Positions 1 to 11,439 of a stretch of DNA of 64,000 bases are shown here, piece after piece (the first letter of the stretch is position 1; each line of letters opens with the position of its first letter). A program made the position numbers and the translations under genes. The stretch is from Aspidiotus rigidus. Its lineage: Eukaryota; Arthropoda; Insecta; Hemiptera; Diaspididae. Location: the NCBI GenBank assembly GCA_035079385.1, contig JAVHKY010000001.1, forward strand, positions 8,766,501-8,830,500. Reading direction: 5' to 3'. The notes under the pieces are model-generated. The model was not told the origin of the DNA and did not search any database. It saw only the letters and a list, made by a program, of their open reading frames with translations.

Positions 1-1204
1 CCTTCTTTTGCAGAGATTTCCACTTGGGGCAATTGGGCTTGATGCGACCCTCTTCATCACAGTGGTAGCATCGACGTTTGTCTCCAGTTGGTCCAACCTT
101 TGTTTGCTTCAAAACTGTGGAACCTTGTCTACGGGACGCCTTTCTTGCAGCTTCTACCTCTAAGGCAAAAGATATTGCTTCTTTCAAGGTTTTGCAGCGT
201 GCAATTCGGACTTGACTCTGAACCTCCCAGTCGAAAATTCCATCAATGAATGCCGCAAGAGCGGTTTGTTCAATAGCCAATACGATAGCTTCTGGTTAAG
301 CTTGTTGAATTAGTTTGAAAATTTCGCTTGAAAATGCTCGAAGACTTTCTCCACGGTTCTGTCGACGGTATTTCAGTTCTTTTCTTCTGATGGGAGCCAA
401 GTGAGCTTGACCAAAGCGTTGTTCAAAGACTTCAATTAATTTTTAATAGTCTTCCTTGTCTTTTTCAGCAATATTGGACAACAAGTGTAGGGCAGCTCCT
501 CTTAGGCTGACAATCAAATTACCAGCTTTGGCTTTGTCATCCCATCCATTTAGTCGAGCTGCTATTTGAAACTGTGATTTGTATAGTTCGCAAGAGATTT
601 CACCATTAAACGTTGGTATTTTAACTTTGGTCTTTGATGACGGTTCTAAAACTGGTACATTTCCTTCATTTGATCCAGAACTGAAGAGGGCAACGTTTGA
701 TGGGTCTAAAAGCATGCTTACTGTTGGACTCCTTTCCAGTTTCTGGAGACGTTGTTCCATAATTTTCCATAGTTGGTCAAGTTCTACGACTATTGGTTCA
801 ATCTGATGTTTGACTGCAATGCTCATGGTTTCTCTCAATCCATTAAAAATCTCCTCTTCAAGATCTGCCTTATTCTGGTCAAGTTTCTGGTCTATTACAG
901 TCTTCAGATCTTCCGAATTTTTAGTTAGTGCATTGGTTAACATTAGTAGCATTCCACTCATATCTATAGCTGGAGCATGCTTTGTTGGTGAGTCACTTGT
1001 ATTCCCATCATTTTCCAGATCACCGCTTCCAACGTTCTCAGCAACTTCAAATTCAAAATTTTCCACATCCAGACCCGAGTCTTTGAATGCTTTTTCCAGA
1101 CGACCGGCTAATTCATTTTTGGTTCCGCTAACAGAGAGATCACGATTCCGGAGTTCCTCGCGGATTTGATCCCGAGTAAGTTCACGAAACTTCTTCTTCA
1201 CCAT
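1..1204 (-). pseudogene. Decayed Gag of a Ty3/gypsy-type LTR retrotransposon
   Basis: The reading frame starts at an ATG at 1204 and reads leftward. The first 45 residues look like a SAP-type helix-extension-helix (RDQIREELRNRDLSVSG followed by GRLEKAF), then comes a low-complexity acidic linker. From about residue 195 it has the retrotransposon Gag core (KIPTFNGE, then SLRGAALHLL). The frame is stopped at 443-445 and again, in the same frame, at 296-298, but Gag similarity continues through both stops (EVFEQRFGQAHLAPIRRKEL; later SFALEVEAARKAS). A zinc knuckle of the form CX2CX4.X4C lies near 30-75; its expected histidine is an arginine. The knuckle, the two stops and the cut by the window edge mark it as dead. 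Protease and reverse transcriptase would lie left of base 1. Assignment to Ty3/gypsy rests on the Gag type and the neighbouring primer site. Confidence 0.75.
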
Positions 1205-1247
1205 CTTGAATCACCACAAGCTTCAAACGCACAGAGTAGGCTTACGC

Positions 1248-1266
1248 AATCCCACTTCTGACACCA
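1248..1266 (-). other. Primer-binding site, tRNA-Leu type
   Basis: On the minus strand this reads TGGTGTCAGAAGTGGGATT, the complement of a tRNA-Leu 3' end ending in CCA. It lies 44 bases upstream of the Gag start codon, where a retrotransposon minus-strand primer site belongs. It shows that the 5' LTR ends (minus sense) at about 1268-1269. Confidence 0.75.
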
Positions 1267-1268
1267 GT

Positions 1269-1690
1269 TGTATCACCTTGATATTTCAAAGGTATCATCT
1301 AAAGATGAGAAAAATATTGGAATACACAATTTTTTTGACGTATCCGACGCAAAAAATCGATCACAAAATTTATTCTGCCAAGTATTTTTCAAAAAGATCA
1401 CACTAAAAAATTACTACCATTAATAATTTCTTCGGCTGAGAATCAGAAACCGGATTTGTCCTATTCTCAGAGCCTGGAAGAACACGAAGAGAAATCAGAA
1501 TACAGTGAATACCAACTCATTTCCAGCGGAAGCAGAGACGGACATACGGTAGCTGTGATTTCGATGTTGGTAGTAACTTTAAATCTACATATGTGATGTG
1601 TCATGGGAAACCCAGGCATAAGTCGGAAAAAAATTGACTTCAAATTTGAACCAAACGACTCAGAAATGAGTGAAGAATCATATTATCTTT
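1269..1690 (-). repeat. Probable 5' LTR (outer boundary not resolved)
   Basis: The sequence directly outside the primer-binding site should be the LTR. Its inner end reads ...GTGATACA on the minus strand, two bases before the primer site, which fits the usual CA ending. I could not find the matching TG start with certainty, so the right edge is a guess. The second LTR lies outside the window. Confidence 0.35.
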
Positions 1691-1693
1691 AAT

Positions 1694-1700
1694 TAAATAA

Positions 1701-1731
<31 letters not shown>

Positions 1732-1735
1732 ATAC
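1694..1735. repeat. (AAAT)n microsatellite
   Basis: About ten copies of AAAT/AATA in a row with one interruption at the left edge. Confidence 0.95.
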
Positions 1736-1835
1736 TTTCAATTAGGTACTTCTATTAAACTTTAGCAGTCAGGACTGTCTACAGGGGTCGGAAAAAATGT
1801 CCGCAGGCCCTTTTATCATATTATGTCGGTGTAAA

Positions 1836-2180
1836 GAGCCTGAAAGATAGCCCCCTTTAAATAACTATATGTATATGCAATGCTTCAGACAACAATTGAC
1901 TTAGCCCCTTCAACGAGTGAGATATTTAACGCTTCAAACACCATAAGAAACGGAACATCCTTTTAAGGTATTCCAAGTCCGCCTCGTATCATATCATATA
2001 CAGCTTGGAGATCTGTGTAATGTAGCTTGAAAGATGGCCTCGGTAAGTAACTAGATATGCAACGCTTCATACAACAATTTGCTTAGCCCCTTCAACAAGT
2101 CAGATATCCAACGCTTCAAACACCATTAGACTCAGAACGTCGTCTTAAAGTATTCCAAGTCCTCGTATATTATATAAAGT
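1836..2180. repeat. Two diverged tandem copies of a ~180-bp unit
   Basis: The first copy (about 1836-2022) and second copy (about 2023-2180) share in order: TGAAAGAT(A/G)GCC, TATGCAA(T/C)GCTTCA, TTAGCCCCTTCAAC(G/A)AGT, AACGCTTCAAACACCAT and TATTCCAAGTCC. They differ by point changes and short indels. No coding potential is apparent. Confidence 0.8.
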
Positions 2181-2285
2181 AACCTAAAATTCTTCTAGAA
2201 TCAAAAAGGAGAAAAAAATAAGGGAGAAATGTTAAAAACAAAAATCGAATGTTCTTCAAATTAAGTTCTCTTTACGTTTTCTCTA

Positions 2286-2500
2286 AATAGGGCTTTTCCA
2301 TGTCGGCGCATTGCATAGGTATTCTCCTACGTGTTATCGAAATGGTAGTATTTTTAACATTGCTTTTATGGCAAACTACTCCACAATGAAAATGAGTATG
2401 CAATCCAGCAACACCCATAAGAGCAATGTTAGAAGTACTACCATTTCGATAACATGTAGGAGAATACGTATGCAATGCGCCGACATGGAAAAGCCCTATT
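2286..2500. repeat. Near-perfect inverted repeat, 86-bp arms
   Basis: The left arm 2286-2371 and right arm 2415-2500 are reverse complements with only a few mismatches, separated by 43 bp. The outer ends read AATAGGGCTTTTCCATGTCG and its complement. Open frames on both strands here are by-products of the palindrome. It is either a foldback/MITE-type element or a locus giving a long hairpin RNA. No clear target-site duplication was seen. Confidence 0.9.
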
Positions 2501-2504
2501 GCAC

Positions 2505-5400
2505 CATATTTGAGATAGACTCGATTAGATGAAATTCTCTCGTTATTTACTGGAATATAAGAGTGCATGCAAACATTATAGCCACTTGGCGGCCATGGAA
2601 CGACCGACGTTCACAAAAAGCAAACGAACAGTCAATCGCCCATTTTTCAGTCATACTATGAGTGAAAAAGTCATGTCACATGAAAAGCGCTATTTTCGCT
2701 GGGTTAACTTTGCCTGTGAAAAACAAACTTTCGGTACAATAGTTTTAAAAAATCATTTTCCTGGCTCCCTGAGCTGTGATTCAAACTTCTATCTTATTTT
2801 CAGACATTCGCCCTTTCAAGAAACGATTTGATAAAAACCGAGAAATCCAATCAGGCAAACAATGTAAGACAGGGGAAGATCCCTATACATTCGGGTCGGC
2901 CATCCGCCAGGATCGCCAACTACACGGGCGATTTGTTCAACAGTAAATATCTTAGATACATTGTATCGCAACACGTTCGCTCCATTATAAGAATGAGTAT
3001 CATCATTATACCTACTCTTCCCCTAGAATCAGATTGTTACTACGTATTCAGACAGAAGAGAAAAAAGTTTTCATTTTTGATTTTTCCCTCTAAGCGACAA
3101 CTCATTGAGGTTGTTGAGGCCACTCAAGTTGATGTGTGTATCATAATTTTTGGTCTTTTTAAACAAGGTGGACGAAGAGTAAAATGTGATATTGGTTATC
3201 TTCTCGCTATTCGTATCCTCGTAAGAACATCCAGACCCTCGTCAATTTTTTCTTCCGCAACCCTGATTCCCTTTCAGAATAACAACGTAATTAAAACGTG
3301 CAAAAAGGCCATAAATTTAAAAACCAGACGCGTCACACGTAATGGGTTTTCAATCAACAAGTTTCGAAATGAAGTAACATCGGCGTACCACAAATTTGAA
3401 CTCAATTGTCCGCATTTATACGACTCGAAGAGCCTAAAGAGACTAATCGTATTTATAGTTTCAAGGTTACTTCCTTGCTGCATTTCTGTACCTAGTACCT
3501 ATTAATTGCAGTCATTATTTGAGCAATGAATACATCTTCTTATGTAATTACCTCGTAATAAAGCGAACAAGCACTTGTACGATCATAAATAATCGCCCAA
3601 TCTTATCGACGAGAAAATGAATAGAATTTGAAATGCGAAGGCAACTCTGATACTCGACTTACAGAGGCTAAGAATAAGCTAAATATTTCAAAAGAAGAAA
3701 AAAAAAAAAAAAAATGTGGGACTCATCGTACAAACGAGTCCCCAGAGAGGTGTTATCGTGGCACTAAAAGCGCCGAAGACAGAGACAGACGGCGACGAGG
3801 GTCAAAAAAGAAAATGTTAGTAAATAACATTTTATTGGCCGAATGGAAATTGCTACTTCTATACAGCATTTCGTGGTTCGCTTTTGGTCGCTGTGTGATC
3901 TAAATGGTTTTCAGCCTTTAGGTGCCGAGAAAGAAGAGAGACGGGAGAAAAACCGAGGAATTTATTCTACGATTTCGTGCCGTCGCAATCAAATGAGCTC
4001 ATTTACAAATCTCGCGTTTTACCCAAATCAAGAAGTGCGACTTCGATGTATACATATACGAATTCGTTTATGTGGTTTATTGAGGTAACTTGCACTCACA
4101 AAAAATTCTTTTTTTATTCCGTTTTTATTATAACCATTATTGTGTAGAACACGACGACACTTATTTAAATGCACGTATTGCTTTCTTCTTATAACCACAT
4201 GTGTGAAGGAGAGAAGAACGCTGTATGATCTCTTTTTTTTTTTCTTTTTTTTAATTTGCAAAAATATCATTACAAACTTGTAATCGTAATCTTGATTCAC
4301 GCAGGCATATAGTGTTTTATAGAGTATTTATTTCTTGGACACAAATCAATCGGTTGACATATCTTCGCAGTATTGATACACGATACACAATTCACGACAC
4401 GAACGAAGCTGATACACATATCGTAACACGCGAACTTCTTACATTCCACAGATCGGCCACCGACCACCGGAATGCGAAAAATATCTCTTCCGATATTCGC
4501 CTTCGCTTTCAATAAAATTGTCGCGCCTTATTCGGCCAATTTGCTTAAGTACGTGGTCAGCTTGACCGCGTAAAAATATAGTAAAATCGGGTAAGAGGGA
4601 ATTCTCGAATCGGGTAGGAAAAAAAATGAGAATAACGACGAGGGTGCGTCTCGTTTTCTTCCCTCGTATTTCTCTCTCGCTTATTCTCTCTTCCCTCTTC
4701 TTCCTTTTGATGTAGTCGAGCGTAGACTCGAGAAAGCAAAGGGATTGAAGATAAAATGTTGTCGACCGAATCAGGAAACAACCATTTACGGGTCAGTAGC
4801 TAGAAGCCACAATAAAAATACAAGACTATGGGGCAGAAAGTGTGACAAAACGAGAAAACAAATGACAAAAAACACTATTGTAAGGAATCACTTTTCCTTG
4901 TTTTTTCTCACCCTTCCTAATTGTTTAACAGATTTTGTGCTTTCTTATTTTTCACCCTGTTTTAGAACTTTCACTTCCTTCCGCACTGTTTTTATGTCTG
5001 TCTGTTTATATCGGTGCGTTTTTCATTCGTCTTCTAATGTAGGTGCTGCTCTATGCCAGTTTATTTTTTCACATCCCCAATATGAACTTTGAGGAATGTC
5101 TGTTTCATGAATTTTCGAAATACCGCTGAGTGTTCTTAATGATTATGATGTGATGGATTGATAACGTGAGTATTCTCTTCAACGGACAATATCTTCTATC
5201 AAAGTGTTAAATTTGGATTCAGTATCTTCCGCGGATCACGCCACACTCGTCATCAGGATTTGCGTCATCTATTGTCACAATACTTGGTCGCTGATAAATT
5301 TCTCTCATCAATTTTCGTACTCTGTGGACCAAGTCTGTAATTCTTGGATGGGTAATCCAACTTTTGACGTACACCAGTCTCACAGTTTGGGCCGATGTGG
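2505..5400. other. Intergenic, no supported gene
   Basis: Unique-looking AT-rich sequence with homopolymer runs (A-run near 3697-3715, T-run near 4230-4250). Several short open frames, the longest at 2828-3505, have no recognisable domain, and their composition matches the surrounding non-coding DNA. Confidence 0.6.
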
Positions 5401-5415
5401 ACAGTACCCATTTGT

Positions 5416-5568
5416 AACCGAGGATGAGAAAAAGGACCTTAGTGGGTAAAAAAATTGATTTTTCCTGATCACACCATGTGAAAGAGCGTGAAAAATTATG
5501 TAAAGAACTATCATAAATAGGAAAATTGATTTTTTGCCCACTAAGGTCCCTTTTCTCATCCTCGGTCA
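5416..5568. mobile_element. Short inverted-repeat element (MITE-like)
   Basis: Arms of about 50 bp (5417-5466 and 5519-5566) are inverted copies starting ACCGAGGATGAGAAAA, around a 52-bp centre. The 7-bp word CATTTGT occurs directly on both sides (5409-5415 and 5569-5575), consistent with a target-site duplication. There is no coding capacity. The duplication length would suit hAT-like or related cut-and-paste transposition, but the family is unknown. Confidence 0.7.
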
Positions 5569-5599
5569 CATTTGTTGCTGACAATTAACAAATACGAAA

Positions 5600-8280
5600 C
5601 GTTCTTTAAATTCATTGAACAAAGTATGAAAATTGAATGAGCTTCAAGTTCTTGCTTTGGAACGGATCTCATTATTTTTGTTGTTATTTTATACCAATAA
5701 ATAAGTCGAAATTTCTTCTCAGGATTGGCCCATGTCGCCAAGGCCGACACTATTGAAATCACTTGACACGTCTATGTCTTTGGGCTGGTCAGTTTGACAT
5801 CTGCGTCACGCGATGTGACGCTTCATAACGTCGTCAATGACCTCGACCACGCTGTTCAGGTAAACCAGTAGAGCGAGTGAGCTAGCTCAACATACAGTGT
5901 CCTAAACTTGCATATGACTGAATATCGGGGCAAGTGAGTAGAGCAAATGAGCCCGTGAGCCACTCAGCCCAACATACAGTATACTACACCTGTAAAGGTC
6001 TAAGTACGGGCCAGTAAGTTAGCCTAATATACAGAACAAGCCGAAATCCTACGCCTTTGGCGCGTACTACAATTTTATTTTACTCATACCATAAATTTAT
6101 TTCCAAATACATTAATACCATGTACCACTCGTACCGCGTACATTGAAGAAAAAAATATTACATCAAAGAAAGAAGACATTATTCCAATCCGTACATGGAA
6201 ATCAGTCTCATCCAGAATAAGGCATCTTACACCTTTACTGCCTGTTTTGCACCGTACAAATTTCACCTGTAGACCCACTAATCTTATATGTCCAATTTTT
6301 AAATCTCGGTGCTTACTTTATATAATCACTAATCGATGCCTCGCCGTATGAAAAACCATTTCATTACTGAGAAGAATCTTTCCTTCCTCCACCAAGTAGG
6401 TTTTTCACCTCTTCAGTAAATTCTACTGCAAAAATTGGTGTCATACCTCAATTTGAACGCAAAATACGTTTTAACACGGAACCAAACAGCCAATAGTGCA
6501 AAGCAATAACCCCTGTAAAAGTTGTAATCAAAATAGAAGATGATGAGAAGAATTTATTATTTTATCCGATATTCTGTGTTTTTTTTTATCCACAAAATTT
6601 TATTCTTATTGTTCATTAAAGGATAGGCCTGTGTACCTATGTTTCCTTAGTTGACTTGCACATACGAACATACTCGTTTTTCTCTTTTTCTCTCTTGACC
6701 TACATTCCTAATTCACCAACTACTATACGTCATATAGTCCAAATATTCCCCAATTCTATCTCTCGTACTCTTACTATCCCGTCCTGCCCATATTCCAACG
6801 CAGAAATTTACCCGTTCACGCATCTTTCATGGGTCTAATTGTTCATGAGTCATGATCACTCATCTAATATAATCTAAACCTACTCTCTGACCAATGCCAC
6901 AAACCCATTGAATTTAAAAAGTTCTATTCTTCTTCTATCAACTTGGTATTTTCTCTCTTTTGTAAGATTCTGTAGCAAAACACATTGCGAATCGCAGTGG
7001 AGTAGTTCGTCAATAAAATCAAATCATTCGAATATTCTTAGCACGAGTATGAATAAGAAGAAGTCATCACAGAAATAATTAACAACTTATGTTGCCACTC
7101 ATTTCATAACACTGCCTCCGGCTATGCGCATCATCTTGAACAATCAATTCAAACAAAAACTCCGTGGGTCGTGGCATCAACTGTGACATTCACTAACTAC
7201 AAACTTCCCCACATAGAATCTTTTCCCAACCCTAGTCGTCTCCCAACTATGATGCACGCTGTGGATAAGCTTCAGTCACCCACGTCACAAATTCCCATTC
7301 ACCCGACCCCCCCCCCCCCCCTCCCGTGTGCCCATCAACAATTTTTTTCAACGATCAACTTTTCTTGTGAGTTCTGTAATATCTCCTTCAACAAATCCAA
7401 AACCTTTGTCAACAACCAAAATTTCCAAGATTTCACGAGTTAAAAGAAATCACGCCTTCTTGCTTATTTTACTCCCCCCCCCCGCCTGTCAAATATACCT
7501 TTTCAAAAATTTTACAATGAATTTATCTATCCTCGTGAGTTCTTTCCAATGACCCAATATTGAAATAACACCTCTTCTAATCGATCCAAGTTTCTGCATC
7601 CTTTGGCTTCCGTCACCCGCGATTGACTTGAACCATTTGATGACTTGAGTCTATCCTCTCCCACCTTTACCTTCCAACAAAAACTTGAAGCTTGACAATC
7701 AATCAACTAGTTTTCAACGTCTTCGTCCAACTTCGACTATCCCAAAAAATAAACCATAGTAAATGAATTACGCAAACACCTTAATGGTATTTGCCCAAGA
7801 AATATTTGGAAGCATAATGCCAAAAAAATTCTCAGGTCCACAAAATAATTTTTGTTTTTTGTTTTATACTTGAGTATTTGAAACTATAACCAAAATTCTA
7901 CTGGCTCTGCTTTAGGTACACGCGATTGTCTTTTCTCCACCTTCTGGACCTCAAAAACTTCAGAGTTGATCAACTATTCTCATACGTACCTCGAACTTCT
8001 TTGGCAGACTTTATACTTAAGAATTGTTCTTCCTCAAATAGACTTTCAAACCACAGTTCTCAGAAATTTTCTCAGGTCCACAAATCTCTTCAACTTGCTG
8101 AAATCCCAAGTAAATTTTGGTCCGTAAAATCTCTTCTCCTTACAGGTCATGCTTCTACTGTAACTGACAGACATTCCCAAATTTCTCTATTTCTAATATT
8201 TATGCATTTCAATTGGAAATTTTATTAGGTACACTTCTTATAAACTTTTCCCACTCACGTTCTAAATACATTTGTATTTC
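5600..8280. other. Intergenic, no supported gene
   Basis: No recognisable gene. It contains loosely repeated CAACATACAGT words near 5890-6030, C-runs at about 7307-7322 and 7476-7486, and a 16-bp direct repeat TTCTCAGGTCCACAAA at 7829-7844 and 8069-8084. Confidence 0.5.
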
Positions 8281-9895
8281 TCAAATCTATCGAGTCCCAG
8301 AAACGTGGAAACTAGGTAAAATAAAACTCTTGAATAAACCTAATAAGAATCCTGCTGAAATAAACTCATATAGACCACTAACCTTACTGCCCACCCTTGG
8401 AGAAGTTTATGAGAAAATAATAAAATATTATCTTAATCAAGAAGTTTTTCATGAACAACAATATGGATTTAGAGAAGGGCGATCCACAGAAACAGCCTTG
8501 ATTGAATTAACTAAAACGCTGGACCAATTTAGAAAAATATTTAAACATGTAATTTTAGTTAGTTTTGATATTACAGGGGCTTTCAACTGGGTCAAATGGT
8601 CAAGATTACTAGAAACAATGGAGAAAAAGAAGATTAATAGTCAATTAATACAAATTATTCAGAACTACTTTGAAAACAGAAAAATATGTTTCTTTGACAA
8701 AGATAATAACCTAAAGTTAAAACATGCTTTATCCTCTGGAGTACCACAAGGCTCAGCCTTATCGCCAACATTGTTTAATATTGCAATGACTGAAGTACAT
8801 GAAGCAGTAAAGGAAACTAAAAAATTCAAACTCTTGAGCTATGCCGATGACCTGCTGATAATAGTGGGAATAAATAAAATGACTGACTCTCAATTAATAA
8901 ATGATAAGATAGAAATGATAAAACTTAAACTGGAATACTTAGGCCTAACACTCAATCCGAATAAAACACACATGCTTTTCCTATCTCGGAGACATAAAAA
9001 ATACGAATTTCAAAAAAGAATGGAAGAAAAAATAAAGTTGGGGCAGGAGAAAATAATATTCCATACAGAAATGAAATATCTAGGAATAATCATCGACCAA
9101 AACCTAAACTATAATAAACACGTAGAATACATTACAAACAAATTAAGAAAATATTATAATAAAATTCGGGCTTTATATGGTAACACTTTTGGTATGGACA
9201 CATATAAAAGAGAAATATTGTACAATGCACTTTTTCGCTCAGTAATAGAATATGGCTCCCTTGCTTATTTTGAGAAGCTTAGGAATACTGAGATTAAGAA
9301 ACTAAAATCACTCCAAAGGACAGTATTAATAGGAATAATTTCAGCATACAGAACAGTATCTCATACAGCCTCACACGTTATAGCTGGAATAACCCCAATT
9401 GATTTGCAATTAAGCCAAACTAACAAAATAAAAACATTGAAAATTAAATTCAAAGAAAATAAAATAACGAAAAAAGAAATGGCAGAAAGCATAAAAACAA
9501 TAAGATTAGATACAATTAAAAATTGGCAGGAACAATATGAAAAAGAAAAGACAGGTAGGAGAACGGCTAAATTGATTCCAGACATAGGGATAAGACTTGA
9601 AAACAAGAAATTGAAATCAAATTATTTTTTAACACAGTATTTGACGGGACATGGGAATTTTGCAACGTACCTCAAAAATTTCAATATTATAAATGATAGT
9701 CAGTGGAGGGAATGCTTAAATTGTGATGATGATGCGGATCACACCTTTATAAAATGCAAAAATTTTGATCGTATCAGGGGGGATGCTAAAATAACTACAG
9801 AGGAATTGGGACAGTGCTTGCAGAACGGGGAATGCCACCAAAAATTGGATGGATATATAAGAAAGATATTAAAAACCAAAAAAGAAATCAAATAG
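8213..9895 (+). CDS. Reverse transcriptase, R1-like, partial ORF2
   Basis: The frame is open for 560 codons without an ATG at its left edge; real homology starts near residue 25. Visible motifs in order are: RVPETWK and INSYRPLTLLP (domains 0-2), QQYGFREGRSTETAL, VSFDITGAFNWV, SGVPQGSALSPTLFN, and the catalytic YADD at residues 210-213. These are followed by the thumb segment KYLGIIIDQNLNYNKH and a C-terminal part with YLTGHGNFATYL and a zinc-knuckle-like CLNC...HTFIKC. The LTGHG plus C-terminal Cys/His pattern is typical of the R1 clade. The uninterrupted frame argues for a fairly recent insertion. The missing N-terminal endonuclease makes it inactive on its own. Confidence 0.85.
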   Translation: MEILLGTLLINFSHSRSKYICISQIYRVPETWKLGKIKLLNKPNKNPAEINSYRPLTLLPTLGEVYEKIIKYYLNQEVFHEQQYGFREGRSTETALIELTKTLDQFRKIFKHVILVSFDITGAFNWVKWSRLLETMEKKKINSQLIQIIQNYFENRKICFFDKDNNLKLKHALSSGVPQGSALSPTLFNIAMTEVHEAVKETKKFKLLSYADDLLIIVGINKMTDSQLINDKIEMIKLKLEYLGLTLNPNKTHMLFLSRRHKKYEFQKRMEEKIKLGQEKIIFHTEMKYLGIIIDQNLNYNKHVEYITNKLRKYYNKIRALYGNTFGMDTYKREILYNALFRSVIEYGSLAYFEKLRNTEIKKLKSLQRTVLIGIISAYRTVSHTASHVIAGITPIDLQLSQTNKIKTLKIKFKENKITKKEMAESIKTIRLDTIKNWQEQYEKEKTGRRTAKLIPDIGIRLENKKLKSNYFLTQYLTGHGNFATYLKNFNIINDSQWRECLNCDDDADHTFIKCKNFDRIRGDAKITTEELGQCLQNGECHQKLDGYIRKILKTKKEIK

Positions 9896-9908
9896 ACTGA
9901 GAGGAGAA

Positions 9909-10080
9909 GGAAGGAAAAAAAAAAAAAATAAATAAATAGAATAAATAAATAAATAAAATAAAAATAAAATGAAATAAATAAAAATAAAATAAAATAAAAA
10001 AAAATAAAATAAAATAAAATAAAATAAAATAAAATAAAATTAATAAATAAATAAGATGATAAAATAAGTAAAATGAAATA
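9909..10080. repeat. (AAATA)/(AATA) simple repeat in the retrotransposon 3' UTR
   Basis: About 170 bp of AAATA and AATA units directly after the reverse transcriptase stop codon. It is unusual in lying inside the 3' UTR rather than at the end, since unique sequence and a hairpin follow. Confidence 0.9.
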
Positions 10081-10149
10081 AAAACAGAAGTCATACCCTC
10101 TTTCAATAGGTAGAGTTAAGTGTATAGTTATACAGTGTATTTTGAACTC

Positions 10150-10202
10150 GTCATGAGAGGGGTGGGGAAAAACCATGGTAAAACCCACCCAACTCTCATG
10201 AC
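10150..10202 (+). other. 3'-terminal hairpin of the R1-like element
   Basis: GTCATGAGAGGGGTGGG pairs with CCCACCCAACTCTCATGAC across a short loop containing ACCATGGT. It sits about 40 bp before the A-rich terminus. In several non-LTR families such 3' stem-loops are recognised by the element's own reverse transcriptase; that role is inferred here. Confidence 0.75.
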
Positions 10203-10244
10203 TAAATGTAATGTTTAAATTTAAATAAATAAAAAAAAAAGTAC

Positions 10245-11430
10245 GGGACAAAAATAATATAGCCTTTTTTGTTCATATCACAATAATTATAGAAAACAAT
10301 TTTTTAAATTTAATGACTTTTTCTTCATAGAAAAGTAACTTACCGCATTATAAAACAGGCTCTAATGCACTAACTAAAGTCACTAACTCGAACTTTATTT
10401 GCAGGACAGCAAGAGAATGTAAAAGTTGAATTGAAATTTATCAAGGATTGTTGCATGAACTTACTCTGCAACCCTACACGTCCATGCATGTTTCTATTAA
10501 TAATAATATAACGACCCACAATGGCAACACGAATTACACACGTGTTATCCAGGTTCCTGCTTCCAAGATTCAGGCATTGAAACTTTGAGACTTGCTTAGA
10601 ACTTTCCTGATGAACTTTTAGAAAAAAAATGTGCCCTATGTCCGTCTCCAGTCTAATACCAATCTACATTTCAAAGTACAACTCGAAATACCAAAAACTA
10701 GTCGAGATTAATCGTAACATAAAAACGCACTTCTCCCTTATATAATAGAAAGAGATACTAGGTTTATAGCTAAGAAATACTGTTGGGGGGGGGGGGGAAC
10801 TCATTATGTCATCATGACCAAGACGGACGTATCAAGACCTAGTGGCCTATATGCGAGGCTGATCCCTTATTGTAATCTATACCGACGACAAATAGACCGT
10901 TTTGAAGCATTGTTTTCAAGAAGAGAATTTTAAGTTTGTTCTCGTCATTTGGAGAAGCGGTACAAACAAATTATGATTCCTCTATTCAACAAGGAACGGA
11001 AAGTGAAAAAACTCTTTGTGTTGAATTTGGACGACGAAAAGAAAGATCTGACTTCATTTTTTTGTAATTCCCCCTATAGAAAAGTGGCGAATAATTCTAA
11101 CGTGGTTCTTTATCGATCAAATCGAAATCATTTGTACTTCAATGACTGGAAATGAAGATGTATTCGAAGTACCTAATGAAGCCACTAGTGAAACGTATGG
11201 TAGAAACTCAGCTATGAGAACCTTAAAATGTCAATATGTCATAAATCAGTCTATTTATTGAAAAAACGTGCTTAAGTTCCTTGGAGGTCGCGTTCAAGGA
11301 TGATCTTTATAAATTACTTGATTTCGAAATAAGTGGAATTGCGAACAGATTTAAGGAAGGGTACCAACGTTGTAGTAAGGAAATAAAACGACTCGAAAAT
11401 CTTTTGTTAGGTTAAAAGATTGAATTCCAG
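10245..11430. other. Intergenic, no supported gene
   Basis: AT-rich sequence with a G-run at about 10784-10797. A short frame at 10949-11155 (KRYKQIMIPLFNKERKV...) lies upstream of a PLE fragment but has no recognisable motif. Confidence 0.5.
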
Positions 11431-11439
11431 AAGATGAGA

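Larger units (their letters stand above)
8285..10240 (+). mobile_element. 5'-truncated R1-like non-LTR retrotransposon
   Basis: The element keeps the reverse transcriptase half of ORF2, an A-rich 3' UTR and a 3' tail. Sequence similarity begins abruptly at about 8285 with RVPETWK (reverse transcriptase domain 0), so the endonuclease and ORF1 are missing. This is the usual outcome of incomplete target-primed reverse transcription. The 3' region holds a long (AAATA)-type repeat (9909-10080), a stable hairpin (10150-10202) and a terminal A-rich tail ending near 10240. No clear target-site duplication was found. Confidence 0.8.

Noticed and set aside
2272..2568. Overlapping plus and minus frames with similar peptides
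   Set aside because: By-product of the 86-bp inverted repeat.
2828..3505. 225-codon plus-strand frame
   Set aside because: No domain, no signal peptide, composition like the surroundings; could be chance.
7171..7552. Proline-rich frames
   Set aside because: Driven by C-runs; no start context or homology.
9739..10251. Minus-strand 170-codon hydrophobic frame rich in FYFI
   Set aside because: Antisense of the (AAATA)n repeat; apparent membrane segments are a repeat artefact.
10610..10640. CTGATGAACTTTTAGAAAA as hammerhead core
   Set aside because: No stem II can form and no GAAA in correct frame.
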